From contig JBBECS010000010.1 of the NCBI GenBank assembly GCA_040881685.1, positions 1-41,262 of the forward strand: DNA of 41,262 nt, in the 5' to 3' direction. This DNA is from Acidimicrobiia bacterium. Its GTDB lineage: Bacteria; Actinomycetota; Acidimicrobiia; IMCC26256; PALSA-555. Each line of letters begins with the position of its first letter. Within the stretch, counting starts at the first letter, position 1. The position numbers and the translations under genes are program-made. Positions 8,017-16,927 of this stretch are shown here, piece by piece. Below the pieces are notes generated by a model. It had not been told where the DNA came from, did not search any database, and saw nothing but the letters and a program-made list of their open reading frames with translations.

Positions 8017-8160
8017 GCGCACTCCGCGCCGACCGAGCGAGCGTCCGCGGGCCGGGAGTCGAGTGGCTTTGCCGCTCGACTCCCAGGAGACGGAGCTCGC
8101 GAAGTCGACCAGCAAGGTGGTTCCCGGCCCGCAGCGAGCGAGGCAATGGAGATGAACGAG
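8017..8160 (+). repeat. Palindromic repeat, copy M, with a second repeat nested in its loop
   Basis: The outer stem is GCGGGCCGGG (8047-8056) with CCCGGCCCGC (8123-8132), and the flanks match copy B (left GCGCACTCCGCGCCGACC, right GCAGCGAGCGAGGCAATGG). Instead of the usual 3-nt loop there are 66 nt (8057-8122). The nested module starts with a 14-bp hairpin tipped GGC-TTT-GCC (8054-8067 with 8071-8084), which overlaps the last three bases of the outer left stem. A GGAGACGGAGC linker and GTCGACCAG follow. The excess is 63 nt, a multiple of three, so the frame into nuoD1 stays open. Confidence 0.8.
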
Positions 8161-9450
8161 CACACCGTTACCGGGCTCCCCGCGGCCGAAGAGGAGCGTC
8201 TCAGTCGCCAGACCGACGAAGGCGCGCAAGAGATGCAGCGCGCGCAGCGCGAGATGATCCTCACCGGTGGGCTCTGGCCCGAGGACGACCAGACGATGAT
8301 CGTCAACATGGGTCCGCAGCACCCGTCAACCCACGGCGTGCTGCGCGTGATGATGGAGCTCGACGGCGAGAACGTGCTGCGCGTGAAGCCCGTCATCGGT
8401 TACTTGCACACCGGCATGGAGAAGACCGGTGAAGAGCTGACGTATGTGCAGGGCGGCACGAACGTCACCCGCATGGACTATCTCGCGCCGCTCTCGAACG
8501 AGACCGTGTTCGCGCTCGCGGTGGAGCGGCTGCTCGATCTGGAGCTTCCACCTCGGGCGACCTGGATCCGCATGATGCTGTGCGAGATCTCGCGCCTGGA
8601 GTCGCACTTGCTGTTCCAAGCGACGAATGGCATGGACATCGGGGCGCTGTCGATGATGATCTACGGCTGGCGCGAGCGCGAGGAAGTGCTCCGGTACAAG
8701 GAGTACGTCACGGGTTTGCGGATGAACCACAACTTCATCCGGCCCGGCGGTGTCGCGGCTGACATGCCCGACGGTTGGGAGCAGGCGACCCTCGATCTGT
8801 GTGACACGGTCGAGCGGGGGATGCGCGACTACGAAGATCTGCTCAGCGAGAACCCGATCTGGCTGGAGCGTCTCGTCGGCGTCGGCCCGATCACCACCGA
8901 GCAAGCGTTGGCGCTCGGCGTGTCGGGCCCCATCCTGCGGTCCACCGGTTTCCCGTGGGACCTGCGCAAGGCGCAGCCGTACCTTGCGTACGACCAGGTC
9001 GACTTCGACGTGATCTACACGCAGAACGGCGACTGCTACGACCGCTACCTGATTCGCCTCTACGAGATCCGTGAGTCACTGAAGATCATCCGCCAATGCG
9101 TCGAGCGCATGCCCGCGGGTGACTACCGCGTGCAGGACGCCAAGATCACGCCGCCGCCACGCGCGCGCATCGACGAGTCGATGGAAGCGCTGATCCATCA
9201 CTTCAAGCTCTTCACCGAAGGTTTCCGTGTGCCTCCTGGCGAGACGTACGTCGCAATCGAGTCCCCGCGCGGCGAGATCGGCTGCTACCTCGTCTCGGAC
9301 AGCACCGGCAAGCCCGTCCGGCTACACATCCGCGGCCCGTCCTTCTACAACCTCCAGTCGATGGACGCGATGGTGGAAGGTTCGCTCGTCGCCGACGCGG
9401 TCGCGATCATCTCCAGCATCGACCCGGTCATGGGGGAGGTCGACCGATGA
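8146..9450 (+). CDS. nuoD: NADH-quinone oxidoreductase subunit D (operon 1)
   Basis: This 434-residue 49-kDa-type subunit forms the quinone-binding pocket with NuoB. It shows MGPQHPSTHGVLR with the quinone-site histidines (His59, His63) and the C-terminal FDV...NGDCYDRYLIRLYEIRES and GEVDR blocks. The motif after the first domain reads GYLHTGMEK, with Thr89 where many NuoD/NDUFS2 proteins have Arg (HRG). The HTG form is familiar from actinobacterial NuoD. The ATG at 8146 lies in the right end of repeat copy M; a GTG at 8008, just after the nuoC1 stop, is in frame and would translate the whole repeat, but it lacks a convincing ribosome-binding site. It overlaps nuoE1 by 4 nt. Confidence 0.95.
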   Translation: MEMNEHTVTGLPAAEEERLSRQTDEGAQEMQRAQREMILTGGLWPEDDQTMIVNMGPQHPSTHGVLRVMMELDGENVLRVKPVIGYLHTGMEKTGEELTYVQGGTNVTRMDYLAPLSNETVFALAVERLLDLELPPRATWIRMMLCEISRLESHLLFQATNGMDIGALSMMIYGWREREEVLRYKEYVTGLRMNHNFIRPGGVAADMPDGWEQATLDLCDTVERGMRDYEDLLSENPIWLERLVGVGPITTEQALALGVSGPILRSTGFPWDLRKAQPYLAYDQVDFDVIYTQNGDCYDRYLIRLYEIRESLKIIRQCVERMPAGDYRVQDAKITPPPRARIDESMEALIHHFKLFTEGFRVPPGETYVAIESPRGEIGCYLVSDSTGKPVRLHIRGPSFYNLQSMDAMVEGSLVADAVAIISSIDPVMGEVDR

Positions 9451-9992
9451 GCTTCACCGACACGGAACGCCGTCGCGCCGAGGAGCTCATCGCTCGTTAT
9501 CCGCATGGGAAGTCCGCGCTGCTGCCGCTGTTGCACATGGCCCAGGACCGTGACGGCTACGTGACCCAGGACGCGATGCAGGACATCGCGGCGTTGCTCG
9601 GTCTCACGCCCGCGCTCGTGCTCGGGGCGTGCTCCTTCTACACGATGTTCAAGCGTGAGCCGATCGGACGCCTCGTGGTGTCGGTGTGCACCAACGTGTC
9701 GTGCCTCGTCAATGGCGGGCCGGCGCTGGTCGACTCGCTTCGGGCGCGCTACGCCGACGACCTCGACGTGCACGTCGAAGAGGTGGAGTGCATCGCCGCG
9801 TGCGATCTCGCGCCGGTGATGCAGGTGAACTACGAGTTCCACGGACCGGTGACGAGCGGCGCGGCGGTGGAGGTCATCGAGCAGTACAAGTCGGGCGCGC
9901 TCACGGCCCGCACGATCTCTGGAAGTCCCGCCGCGGCGAGTGTCAGCGGGGCGGGTACCACGGTCCGCAGAGAGCTCGCCAAGGGAGGGTGA
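9447..9992 (+). CDS. nuoE: NADH-quinone oxidoreductase subunit E (operon 1)
   Basis: This 181-residue thioredoxin-like 2Fe-2S subunit (24-kDa type) of the NADH-input module binds cluster N1a. The ligands are Cys81 and Cys86 (CTNVSC) and Cys115 and Cys119 (CIAAC). The helical N-terminal domain contains the conserved LLHMAQDRDGYVTQDAM. It overlaps nuoD1 by 4 nt (ATGA) and nuoF1 by 1 nt, consistent with coupled translation. Operon 2 has no counterpart. Confidence 0.97.
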   Translation: MSFTDTERRRAEELIARYPHGKSALLPLLHMAQDRDGYVTQDAMQDIAALLGLTPALVLGACSFYTMFKREPIGRLVVSVCTNVSCLVNGGPALVDSLRARYADDLDVHVEEVECIAACDLAPVMQVNYEFHGPVTSGAAVEVIEQYKSGALTARTISGSPAAASVSGAGTTVRRELAKGG

Positions 9993-11314
9993 TGGCCGCG
10001 CAAGAGACACGCGTCATCACGAAGTTCCTGCGCGATCGCACCGACGACTCGTGGGAGTTCGCCGTCGCCCGCGAGCACAACCAGGCGTACTCCGCGCTCG
10101 AAAAGGCGTTGGGCATGGAGCCCGCGCAGCTCGTCGAAGAGGTCACGAAGTCCGGTCTCCGCGGTCGCGGTGGCGCCGGGTTCGGTACGGGCCAGAAGTG
10201 GTCGTTCCTCCCCAAGGATGTGTTCCCGCGCTACCTCGCGGTGAACGCCGACGAGGGGGAGCCAGCCACGTTCAAGGACCACATGCTCATCGAGCGCGAC
10301 CCGCACCAGATCGTCGAGGGCTCGATCATCACTGCCTATGCCATCGAGGCGCACCACGCGTTCATCTACCTGCGGGGCGAGTTCGCGCTGGGCGCGGAGC
10401 GACTCCAGGCCGCGGTGGACGACGCGTACGCCAACGGCTTCCTCGGCAAGAACATTCTCGGCTCCGGCTTCGACCTCGAGCTGATCGTGCACCGGGGTGC
10501 GGGCTGCTACATCGCCGGCGACGAGACCGGGCTGCTCTCGAGTCTTGAAGGCGAGCGCGCGATGCCGCGCATCAAGCCGCCGTTCCCCGCAGTGCAGGGC
10601 TTGTACGCCGCGCCCACGATCGTGAACAACGTCGAGACGATGTCGGCGGTGCCGCACATCGTGGACCGCGGCGGGGAGTGGTACGCGGGCACGGGCGTCA
10701 ACAAGTCCCTTGGTACACGCATCTTCTCGGTGTCGGGCAACGTCGAGAAGCCCGGGAACTACGAGGTCGAGCTCGGGATGACCTTCCGCGACCTCATCGA
10801 GGGGCTTGCCGGTGGGGTCGCGGGCGGCAAGCAGATGAAGTTCTTCATTCCCGGCGGGGCGTCGTCACCGTGGTTGCTGCCGGAGCATCTCGACGAGCCG
10901 CTCGACATGGACCGCGCCACGGAGCTCGGCACCATGCTCGGGTCGGGGGCGATCATGGTGTTCGACGAGACCGTCGACCCGGTGCTCGTCGCCTGGCGCA
11001 TCGCCAAGTTCTTCGCGCACGAGTCGTGCGGCAAGTGCACGCCGTGTCGCGAGGGCTCGTGGTGGCTCGAGAAGGTGCTCTACCGGATGGCGAACGGGCT
11101 CGGCCGCGCCGACGACCTCGACCTGCTGCTCAGCTTCGGTAACAACATCTCTCCTGGCGTCACGTGGCCCCCAGGCCAGACGACGATCTGCCAGCTCGGG
11201 CCGAGCACGATGAGCCCGACGCTCAGCCTGCACAAGCACTGGGGCGACGAGATCCGGGCGCGTCTCGCGCAAGACGCCGAGCGCCGAACCACCCTCGAGG
11301 TGGCCGCCGGATGA
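9992..11314 (+). CDS. nuoF: NADH-quinone oxidoreductase subunit F (operon 1)
   Basis: This 440-residue 51-kDa-type subunit oxidises NADH. The NADH/FMN-binding glycine-rich segment GRGGAGFGTGQKW is at residues 58-70. NADEGEPATFKDHMLIERDPH and AGCYIAGDETGLLSSLEG are canonical FMN-site motifs. Cluster N3 is ligated by Cys346, Cys349 and Cys352 (ESCGKCTPCREG) and Cys400 (TICQLG). The ATG at 9992 overlaps the nuoE1 stop; the frame is open further upstream but within nuoE1. Confidence 0.97.
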   Translation: MAAQETRVITKFLRDRTDDSWEFAVAREHNQAYSALEKALGMEPAQLVEEVTKSGLRGRGGAGFGTGQKWSFLPKDVFPRYLAVNADEGEPATFKDHMLIERDPHQIVEGSIITAYAIEAHHAFIYLRGEFALGAERLQAAVDDAYANGFLGKNILGSGFDLELIVHRGAGCYIAGDETGLLSSLEGERAMPRIKPPFPAVQGLYAAPTIVNNVETMSAVPHIVDRGGEWYAGTGVNKSLGTRIFSVSGNVEKPGNYEVELGMTFRDLIEGLAGGVAGGKQMKFFIPGGASSPWLLPEHLDEPLDMDRATELGTMLGSGAIMVFDETVDPVLVAWRIAKFFAHESCGKCTPCREGSWWLEKVLYRMANGLGRADDLDLLLSFGNNISPGVTWPPGQTTICQLGPSTMSPTLSLHKHWGDEIRARLAQDAERRTTLEVAAG

Positions 11315-13923
11315 GCGTGAGCTCCGTCCCGATGTCGCAGTGGCCCTCTGACCACCAGTACACGATCCCGGTGGCCGGCGACCAGGACGTCGTCTCGATC
11401 ACGATCGACGACAAGGTCGTGCAGGTGCCGCGCGGCGAGCTGCTCATCAAGGCCGCGCAGGATCACGGCACGTACATCCCGCGGTTCTGTTGGCACGAGC
11501 GCATGAAGCCCGTGGGCATGTGCCGCATGTGCCTGGTCGAGGTCGAGGGCATGCGCGGCCTCCAGATCAGCTGCGCCACGCCGGTCGTCGACGGGATGAT
11601 CGTGCGCACCGTGAGCGACACGGTGAGGTCAGCCCAGGACGGCATGCTCGAGTTCCTCCTCCTCAACCACCCGCTCGACTGCCCCGTGTGCGACCGCGGT
11701 GGCGAATGTCCGCTCCAGGACCAGACGCTCGCGTTCGGTCCTGGCGAGTCGCGCTACGTCGAGGAGAAGCGCCACTTCGAGAAGCCGATCGCGATCAGCG
11801 ACCTCGTCATGCTCGACCGCGAGCGTTGCATCCAGTGTGGTCGCTGCACGCGCTTCGCATCGGAGCTGGCCGGCGATGCGCTCATCGACTTCGGCGGTCG
11901 GGGCGGCATGACCGAGGTCATCACGTTTCCCGACGAGCCGTTCAGCTCGTACTTCTCGGGCAACACCGTCCAGATCTGCCCAGTCGGCGCGCTCACGGCG
12001 CGCCCGTACCGGTTCCGGGCCCGCCCGTGGGACCTCGAATCGGTCGAGACGTCGTGCCAGACCTGCGCGGTCGGTTGCCGCGGCGCGCTCGAGTCCACGT
12101 CGAACCGGTTGGTCCGGCTGCTCGGTGTCGACTCCGAGCCGGTGAACCACGGCTGGCTGTGCGACAAGGGCCGGTACGGCTACGAGTGGGTGCACTCCGA
12201 CGCCCGCGTGCGCGCGCCCGGCGTCCGGCGGGGCCCCGACCTCGAGGTCACCTCGTGGCCGCAAGCGCTCGACGCGGCGGCCGCCGCGCTCCGACGGGTC
12301 CGTGACGAGCACGGCCCGGCGACGATCGGCGTGCTCGGTGGAGCACGCGGCACCAACGAGGATGCCTACGCATGGGCGCGCTTCGCCAAGGGTGTGCTGC
12401 GCACCGACAACGTGGATGCCCAGCTCGCCGACGGGCTGCCCGGGGACGTTGTGCTTGGCATGCCACGCGCCACGATCTCCGACCTCGACCGGGCGCGCGC
12501 CATTGTGCTGCTCGGTCCCGATCTCAAGGAAGAACTGCCCGTCCTCTATCTGCGCGCCCGGCGCGCTGCGGTCGACTTCGGCGTGCCGCTGATCGACATC
12601 GCGGCGCGCGACCACGGGCTCACTCCGTACGCGTCACACGTGCTTCGACACTCGCCGGGCGTCATCGACCAGGCCGTCGACGGCGCGATCGCCGCGCTCG
12701 AAGGCATCGCCGGTGATGGTCCGGTCGTCGTCGTGGTCGGCCGGCCGTCGGTCGCCGAAGCTCCTGACGCCACGGTCTACGCCGCCGGTCGACTCGCGGC
12801 GGTGCCTGGTGCTCGCTTCCTGTCGGCCCTGCCGCGCGCGAACACACGCGGCGCGCTGGATCTCGGGCTCACTCCCGGCTTCCTCCCAGGACGAGTGACG
12901 CTCGACGCGGGGCGTGATCACGTGAGCGCCGTGTGGGGTGGCGTGCCCGAGGCGTCAGGTCTCGACGCCGAGGGAATCCTGCGGGCCGCGGCCGACGGTC
13001 GCATCAAGGCGCTGGTGCTCGTGGGGTGCGACCTGTTCACCGACTTCCCCGATCGTGCGCTCGCCCACGCCGCGCTGGCCGCGGCCGAGCGGGTGGTGTG
13101 TGTCGGCGTGTTCCCCGACGACGCGGCCGAGCGCGCCGACGTGTTCCTTCCGACGACCGTGTGGGGCGAGCACGCGGGCACGACGACCAACCTCGAAGGT
13201 CGTGTGCTGGTCCTCCGCCGCAAGGTCACGCCCGAAGGACTCACGATGGAGGGTTGGCGGATCGCGGCCGAGCTCGCTGCGCGCCTCGGCTCCGAGTGGG
13301 GACTCGAGACGATCGACGAGGTGCAGGACGAGATCGCGTCCGTGGCATCGGCGTTCGCCGGTGTCGACGCGGCCCTCCTGCGCCGGGCGCGTGACGGCGT
13401 CGTGCTCCCGCTGGCCGAGCACATCGGTGAGGTCACGTTCGCGCCCGCGCCGCCCGCCGCGGGCGTCACGTGGGAGCCGTTGCGACCCTCCTCCACTGAG
13501 CCCGCGAACGGCCATGGCGAGCTGACGCCTACCGCGCCACCGGTCGAGCTCCATGTGTGGTCGGGTGACGCTGCGCCGCCCCAAGCGGCTCCCATCGACG
13601 CCTACGCGCTGCGTCTCGTTGCCGCCCGCACGCTGTACGGGAACGACCGGGTCACCTCGGCGTCACCGTCGCTCGCTCCGCTGGCCGAAGCCCGCGCGCG
13701 GTTGCTCGTGAGCCGCCGTGACCAGGAGCGCATCGGCGTGGAAGACGGGACGACCGTGCGCGTGATCTCCCCCCGCGCGTCGCTCGACCTCCCGGTGCAC
13801 ACCGATCCGTCGACACCCGAAGGCGTGGCGTTCCTCGCGGTGAACCGCGACGGACCCGGCGCGCCCGAGCTCATCGACCTCACCGCGCCCGTCACCGACG
13901 TCCGCGTGGAGACCCTTTCGTGA
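11311..13923 (+). CDS. nuoG: NADH-quinone oxidoreductase subunit G (operon 1)
   Basis: This 870-residue iron-sulfur subunit (75-kDa type) wires electrons from NuoF to NuoI. The N-terminal ferredoxin domain holds a 2Fe-2S cluster (Cys60, Cys71, Cys74, Cys88). N5 uses His120, Cys124, Cys127 and Cys133, and N4 uses Cys173, Cys176, Cys179 and Cys223. The extra cluster N7, present only in some bacteria, is supported by Cys249, Cys252, Cys256 and Cys284 (CQTCAVGC and WLCDKGR). The rest is a molybdopterin-oxidoreductase-like fold that is degenerate in this family. It overlaps nuoF1 and nuoH1 by 4 nt each. Confidence 0.96.
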   Translation: MSVSSVPMSQWPSDHQYTIPVAGDQDVVSITIDDKVVQVPRGELLIKAAQDHGTYIPRFCWHERMKPVGMCRMCLVEVEGMRGLQISCATPVVDGMIVRTVSDTVRSAQDGMLEFLLLNHPLDCPVCDRGGECPLQDQTLAFGPGESRYVEEKRHFEKPIAISDLVMLDRERCIQCGRCTRFASELAGDALIDFGGRGGMTEVITFPDEPFSSYFSGNTVQICPVGALTARPYRFRARPWDLESVETSCQTCAVGCRGALESTSNRLVRLLGVDSEPVNHGWLCDKGRYGYEWVHSDARVRAPGVRRGPDLEVTSWPQALDAAAAALRRVRDEHGPATIGVLGGARGTNEDAYAWARFAKGVLRTDNVDAQLADGLPGDVVLGMPRATISDLDRARAIVLLGPDLKEELPVLYLRARRAAVDFGVPLIDIAARDHGLTPYASHVLRHSPGVIDQAVDGAIAALEGIAGDGPVVVVVGRPSVAEAPDATVYAAGRLAAVPGARFLSALPRANTRGALDLGLTPGFLPGRVTLDAGRDHVSAVWGGVPEASGLDAEGILRAAADGRIKALVLVGCDLFTDFPDRALAHAALAAAERVVCVGVFPDDAAERADVFLPTTVWGEHAGTTTNLEGRVLVLRRKVTPEGLTMEGWRIAAELAARLGSEWGLETIDEVQDEIASVASAFAGVDAALLRRARDGVVLPLAEHIGEVTFAPAPPAAGVTWEPLRPSSTEPANGHGELTPTAPPVELHVWSGDAAPPQAAPIDAYALRLVAARTLYGNDRVTSASPSLAPLAEARARLLVSRRDQERIGVEDGTTVRVISPRASLDLPVHTDPSTPEGVAFLAVNRDGPGAPELIDLTAPVTDVRVETLS

Positions 13924-15140
13924 GGGGGATGTTCGGCATCGACCCGCTCCTCGTGGGCGACATCGACTTCACGGTCGTGCTGATCGTGCTCGTGAAGACG
14001 ACCGTGGTGTTCGCGCTGCTGCTCGTTGCGGTCATGTTCTACATCTGGTTCATGCGCAAGGTGATCGCCGACATGCAGAACCGGATCGGGCCGCAGCGCG
14101 CAGGTCCGTTCGGGATCCTCCAGACGCTCGCCGATGGCATCAAGCTCTTCTTCAAGGAGCAGTCGGAGCCCGCGACCGCCGATAAGCGCGTGTTCCGGCT
14201 CGCGCCGTACTTGTCGATCCTGCCGGCCTTCCTCGCGTTCTCGATCGTGCCGATCGGTGGCGTCGTGTCGATCGCCGGTCATCGCACGTTGCTCCAGCTC
14301 GCCGACCCGCCGGTCGGTGTGCTGTTCCTGCTCGCGATGTCGGGCATCGGGCTCTACGGAGTGATGCTCGCCGGTTGGTCGTCGGGCTCGAAGTACCCGC
14401 TGCTCGGTGCCGTGCGCGCGTCGGCGCAGCTGCTCTCCTACGAAGCTGCGATGGGACTGGCCATCGTTGCGGTGCTCATCCAGTCGGGCACGCTCTCGAC
14501 CCGGGAGATCGTGGACGGGCAAGCGTGGGACGGCATCGGGTCGATTGCCAACAGCTGGTACTGGGCGCAAGTGGCGATCGTGCCGTTTGTCATCTTCCTC
14601 ATCGCGGCGATGGCCGAGACCAACCATCCACCGTTCGATCTCGTGGAAGCCGAGCAAGAGCTCGTCGGCGGGTTCCACACCGAGTACACGGGCATCCGCT
14701 TCGCCATCTTCTTCCTCGCCGAGTTCATGAACCTCATCACGATGTGCGCCATCGCAGTCACGCTGTTCCTCGGAGGACCGTCGGGCCCGAGCTTGACGGG
14801 ACTCGGCGTCGCCGGCGACAGCTGGCTCAACACGTGGGTGATGCCCGTCGCGTGGTTCATGGTGAAGCTGCTCGTGTTGCTGTACGCAACGGTGTGGGTG
14901 CGGGCGTCGCTCCCGCGCCTTCGCTACGACCAGCTCATGAACTTCGGCTGGAAGGTACTCATCGAGGTGGGCTTCGTCTGGGCGATGATCCTCGCGGTGC
15001 TCGAGGTCGCCCGTGACCCGGGTGACAACTTCTGGGACATCGCCCCGGTAGCCCTCGGCGCTCTGGTCGGCGCGGCGATCATCCTCGGCGTCCTCTATCT
15101 CTGCATCCCCAAGCGCGAAGAAATAGAGGAGATCAGGTGA
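13920..15140 (+). CDS. nuoH: NADH-quinone oxidoreductase subunit H (operon 1)
   Basis: This 406-residue membrane subunit joins the peripheral arm to the membrane arm and lines the quinone channel. About eight helices are visible. The conserved loop NRIGPQRAGPFG (residues 54-65) precedes ADGIKLFFKEQ, and the acidic loop NHPPFDLVEAEQELVGGFHTEYTGIRF is intact. The GTG at 13920 overlaps the nuoG1 stop; an ATG three codons later is an equally possible start. The C-terminus is longer than in many homologues, ending in a charged tail. Confidence 0.96.
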   Translation: MRGMFGIDPLLVGDIDFTVVLIVLVKTTVVFALLLVAVMFYIWFMRKVIADMQNRIGPQRAGPFGILQTLADGIKLFFKEQSEPATADKRVFRLAPYLSILPAFLAFSIVPIGGVVSIAGHRTLLQLADPPVGVLFLLAMSGIGLYGVMLAGWSSGSKYPLLGAVRASAQLLSYEAAMGLAIVAVLIQSGTLSTREIVDGQAWDGIGSIANSWYWAQVAIVPFVIFLIAAMAETNHPPFDLVEAEQELVGGFHTEYTGIRFAIFFLAEFMNLITMCAIAVTLFLGGPSGPSLTGLGVAGDSWLNTWVMPVAWFMVKLLVLLYATVWVRASLPRLRYDQLMNFGWKVLIEVGFVWAMILAVLEVARDPGDNFWDIAPVALGALVGAAIILGVLYLCIPKREEIEEIR

Positions 15141-15146
15141 GGGGCG

Positions 15147-15220
15147 GCGAGCGAACGCAGAGAGCGAGCTCGCGGGAGTGGCGAGCGGCCGCGGGCCGGG
15201 TATCCCGGCCCGCAGCGAGC
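15147..15220 (+). repeat. Palindromic repeat, copy E, between nuoH1 and nuoI1
   Basis: A perfect 10-bp stem GCGGGCCGGG (15191-15200) pairs with CCCGGCCCGC (15204-15213) around TAT. The left flank holds GCGAGCGAACGCAGAGAGCG and the right flank GCAGCGAGCACGACC. It fills most of the 106-nt gap between the two genes and is non-coding here, unlike copies B, C, D and M. Confidence 0.8.
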
Positions 15221-15246
15221 ACGACCAAGAATGAGGAGATCCGCTG

Positions 15247-15957
15247 ATGGGGCGTTTCGGTGGGTTCCTCGTGACGATCACGCAGGTGTTCAAGCCGAAG
15301 CTCACCGGTGACTACCCGAAGCACAAACGCGCCAAGCCCGAGCGCTTCCACGGCCGTCACGTCCTCAATCGCTACGAAGACGGGATGGAGAAGTGCATCG
15401 GCTGCGAGCTCTGCGCGGGTGTGTGTCCGGCGCGCTGCATTTACGTGCGCGGCGCCGACAACCCGCCCGACGCTCCCGTGTCGCCGGGTGAGCGCTACGG
15501 ATTCGTGTACGAGATCAACTACTTGCGCTGCATCCACTGCGATCTGTGCGTGGAGGCGTGTCCGACGGAGGCGATCACCGAGAGCAAGCTCCTCGAGTTC
15601 TCCTTCACGAACCGTGAAGATGCCATCTACACGCGCAGCGAGCTGCTCGTCGACGACGAGGGTCGGGCGCGCCGCCAGCCGTGGGAGCTGTGGCTCGGTG
15701 GCGAGGACGACCACACCAGCGCCTGGATGCGGGCGACGTCGTCGTCAGGTGCCGCGGACTACGAGGGCCGCGTGAACTGGTCAGGTGAGCTCGGCTTCGG
15801 TGTGCGCGAGCCCGAGAAGGGCCAAGGAGACGCAGCGGAGCCCTGGCCGGATGGCCGGGAGGGCGGAGCGGAGTCGACCAGTGGAGGAGACGCAGCGGAG
15901 CCCTGGCCGGATGGCCGGGAGGGCGGAGCGGAGTCGACCAGTGGAGGGGGCGCGTGA
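15247..15957 (+). CDS. nuoI: NADH-quinone oxidoreductase subunit I (operon 1), repeat-extended C-terminus
   Basis: This 236-residue ferredoxin-like subunit (TYKY/23-kDa type) binds clusters N6a and N6b. Ligands are Cys50, Cys53, Cys56 and Cys60 (CIGCELCAGVC) and Cys95, Cys98, Cys101 and Cys105 (CIHCDLCVEAC). The ATG at 15247 has AGGAG about 8 nt upstream. Residues from about 193 on are two direct copies of a 20-residue unit (GDAAEPWPDGREGGAESTSG) encoded by a 60-bp tandem DNA repeat; NuoI of operon 2 (160 residues) lacks this. It overlaps nuoJ1 by 4 nt. Confidence 0.96.
   Translation: MGRFGGFLVTITQVFKPKLTGDYPKHKRAKPERFHGRHVLNRYEDGMEKCIGCELCAGVCPARCIYVRGADNPPDAPVSPGERYGFVYEINYLRCIHCDLCVEACPTEAITESKLLEFSFTNREDAIYTRSELLVDDEGRARRQPWELWLGGEDDHTSAWMRATSSSGAADYEGRVNWSGELGFGVREPEKGQGDAAEPWPDGREGGAESTSGGDAAEPWPDGREGGAESTSGGGA
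15825..15947 (+). repeat. 60-bp tandem repeat (2 copies) in the 3' end of nuoI1
   Basis: Positions 15825-15887 and 15885-15947 are identical with a 60-nt period. Each unit holds AGGAGACGCAGC, an imperfect hairpin around CTGGCCGGATGGCC, and GGAGTCGACCAG. The first and last parts are shared with the linker of the repeats at 8081-8112 and 35086-35114. The period is a multiple of three, so the nuoI frame is kept. Confidence 0.9.
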
Positions 15958-16613
15958 CCGCCGTCCTCTTCTTCGTGTTCGCCGCGGCCGCGCTGGGCGG
16001 CGCGTTGGGCGTGATCCTGTCGCGCAACCCGGTGCACTCCGCGCTCTGGCTGGTGGTCACGCTCCTGAGCGTTGCCGTGTTCTTCCTGCTCCAGGACGCA
16101 GAGCTCGTCGCGGCGGTGCAGGTGATCGTCTATGCGGGCGCGATCGTCGTGCTCTTCCTCTTCGTGATCATGCTCCTCGGGGTCGACCGCGAAGAGACGT
16201 TGAGCGATCCCGTCCGCCTCCAACGTCCGGCCGCGATCGCGCTCGGAGCACTGGTGCTGGCCGAGGTCGTGTTCCTCGCCGGTCACGAGTGGGCGACCGG
16301 CGCGAGCACCGGGCACGGCGTACCGATCAGTGGTCCTGATCTTCAGGGCAAGGATCTCGGCAACAACATCGAGCGGGTCGCGCGTGTGCTGTTCACCGAC
16401 TTCCTGTGGCCGTTCCAGATCACGGCCGCGCTGCTGGTCGTCGCCGTGGTCGGCGCGATCGTCCTGGCCCGTCGGAGTGGCGAGCGTCCCGATCAGGAGA
16501 CGGCCTCTGAGCCGAGCGACCGCGCCGTAGGTACCCTGCGGCGTCCGCAGCGAGGCGGCCGCCCAGGTGAAGTGGAGCGGCCCGGCCCGCAGGGCCAGGA
16601 GCGGGAAAGGTGA
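15954..16613 (+). CDS. nuoJ: NADH-quinone oxidoreductase subunit J (operon 1)
   Basis: This 219-residue membrane subunit has five helices. The conserved third helix [17 protein letters not shown] contains the glycine/tyrosine region that forms the pi-bulge, and [12 protein letters not shown] is also typical. The conserved part ends near [10 protein letters not shown]; the remaining 45 or so residues (from about 16476) are a charged low-complexity tail absent from NuoJ2. That tail DNA contains GTAGGTACCCTGCGG and GCAGCGAGG, which may be a decayed copy of the palindromic repeat, though pairing is poor. GTG start in a 4-nt overlap with nuoI1. Confidence 0.94.
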   Translation: MTAVLFFVFAAAALGGALGVILSRNPVHSALWLVVTLLSVAVFFLLQDAELVAAVQVIVYAGAIVVLFLFVIMLLGVDREETLSDPVRLQRPAAIALGALVLAEVVFLAGHEWATGASTGHGVPISGPDLQGKDLGNNIERVARVLFTDFLWPFQITAALLVVAVVGAIVLARRSGERPDQETASEPSDRAVGTLRRPQRGGRPGEVERPGPQGQERER

Positions 16614-16927
16614 TCCTCGGTCTGGAGATCACCGGCAGCTACTACCTGATCGTCGCCGCGCTGATGTTCACGATCGGCGCGGTCGGGCTGCTCGTGCGGC
16701 GCAACGTGCTCGTGATGTTCATGTGCGTCGAGCTGATGCTGAACGCGGTGAACCTCACGTTCGTCACCTTCGCCGAGATGCTCGACGACATCGCGGGCCA
16801 GGTGCTCGTGTTCTTCACGCTGGTGGTTGCCGCCGCGGAAGTGGCAGTGGGGCTCGCGATCATTGTTGCGATCTTCCGGCGCCGCCGCGGCGCCACAGCT
16901 GACGACCTCGACGTCCTGCAGGGCTGA
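16610..16927 (+). CDS. nuoK: NADH-quinone oxidoreductase subunit K (operon 1)
   Basis: This 105-residue three-helix antiporter-like membrane subunit carries the conserved acidic residues of the proton path in [18 protein letters not shown] (helix 2) and in [14 protein letters not shown] (helix 3). GTG start at 16610 overlaps the nuoJ1 stop by 4 nt with GGGAAAGG just upstream. It ends in a 1-nt overlap with nuoL1 (TGATG). Confidence 0.96.
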   Translation: MILGLEITGSYYLIVAALMFTIGAVGLLVRRNVLVMFMCVELMLNAVNLTFVTFAEMLDDIAGQVLVFFTLVVAAAEVAVGLAIIVAIFRRRRGATADDLDVLQG

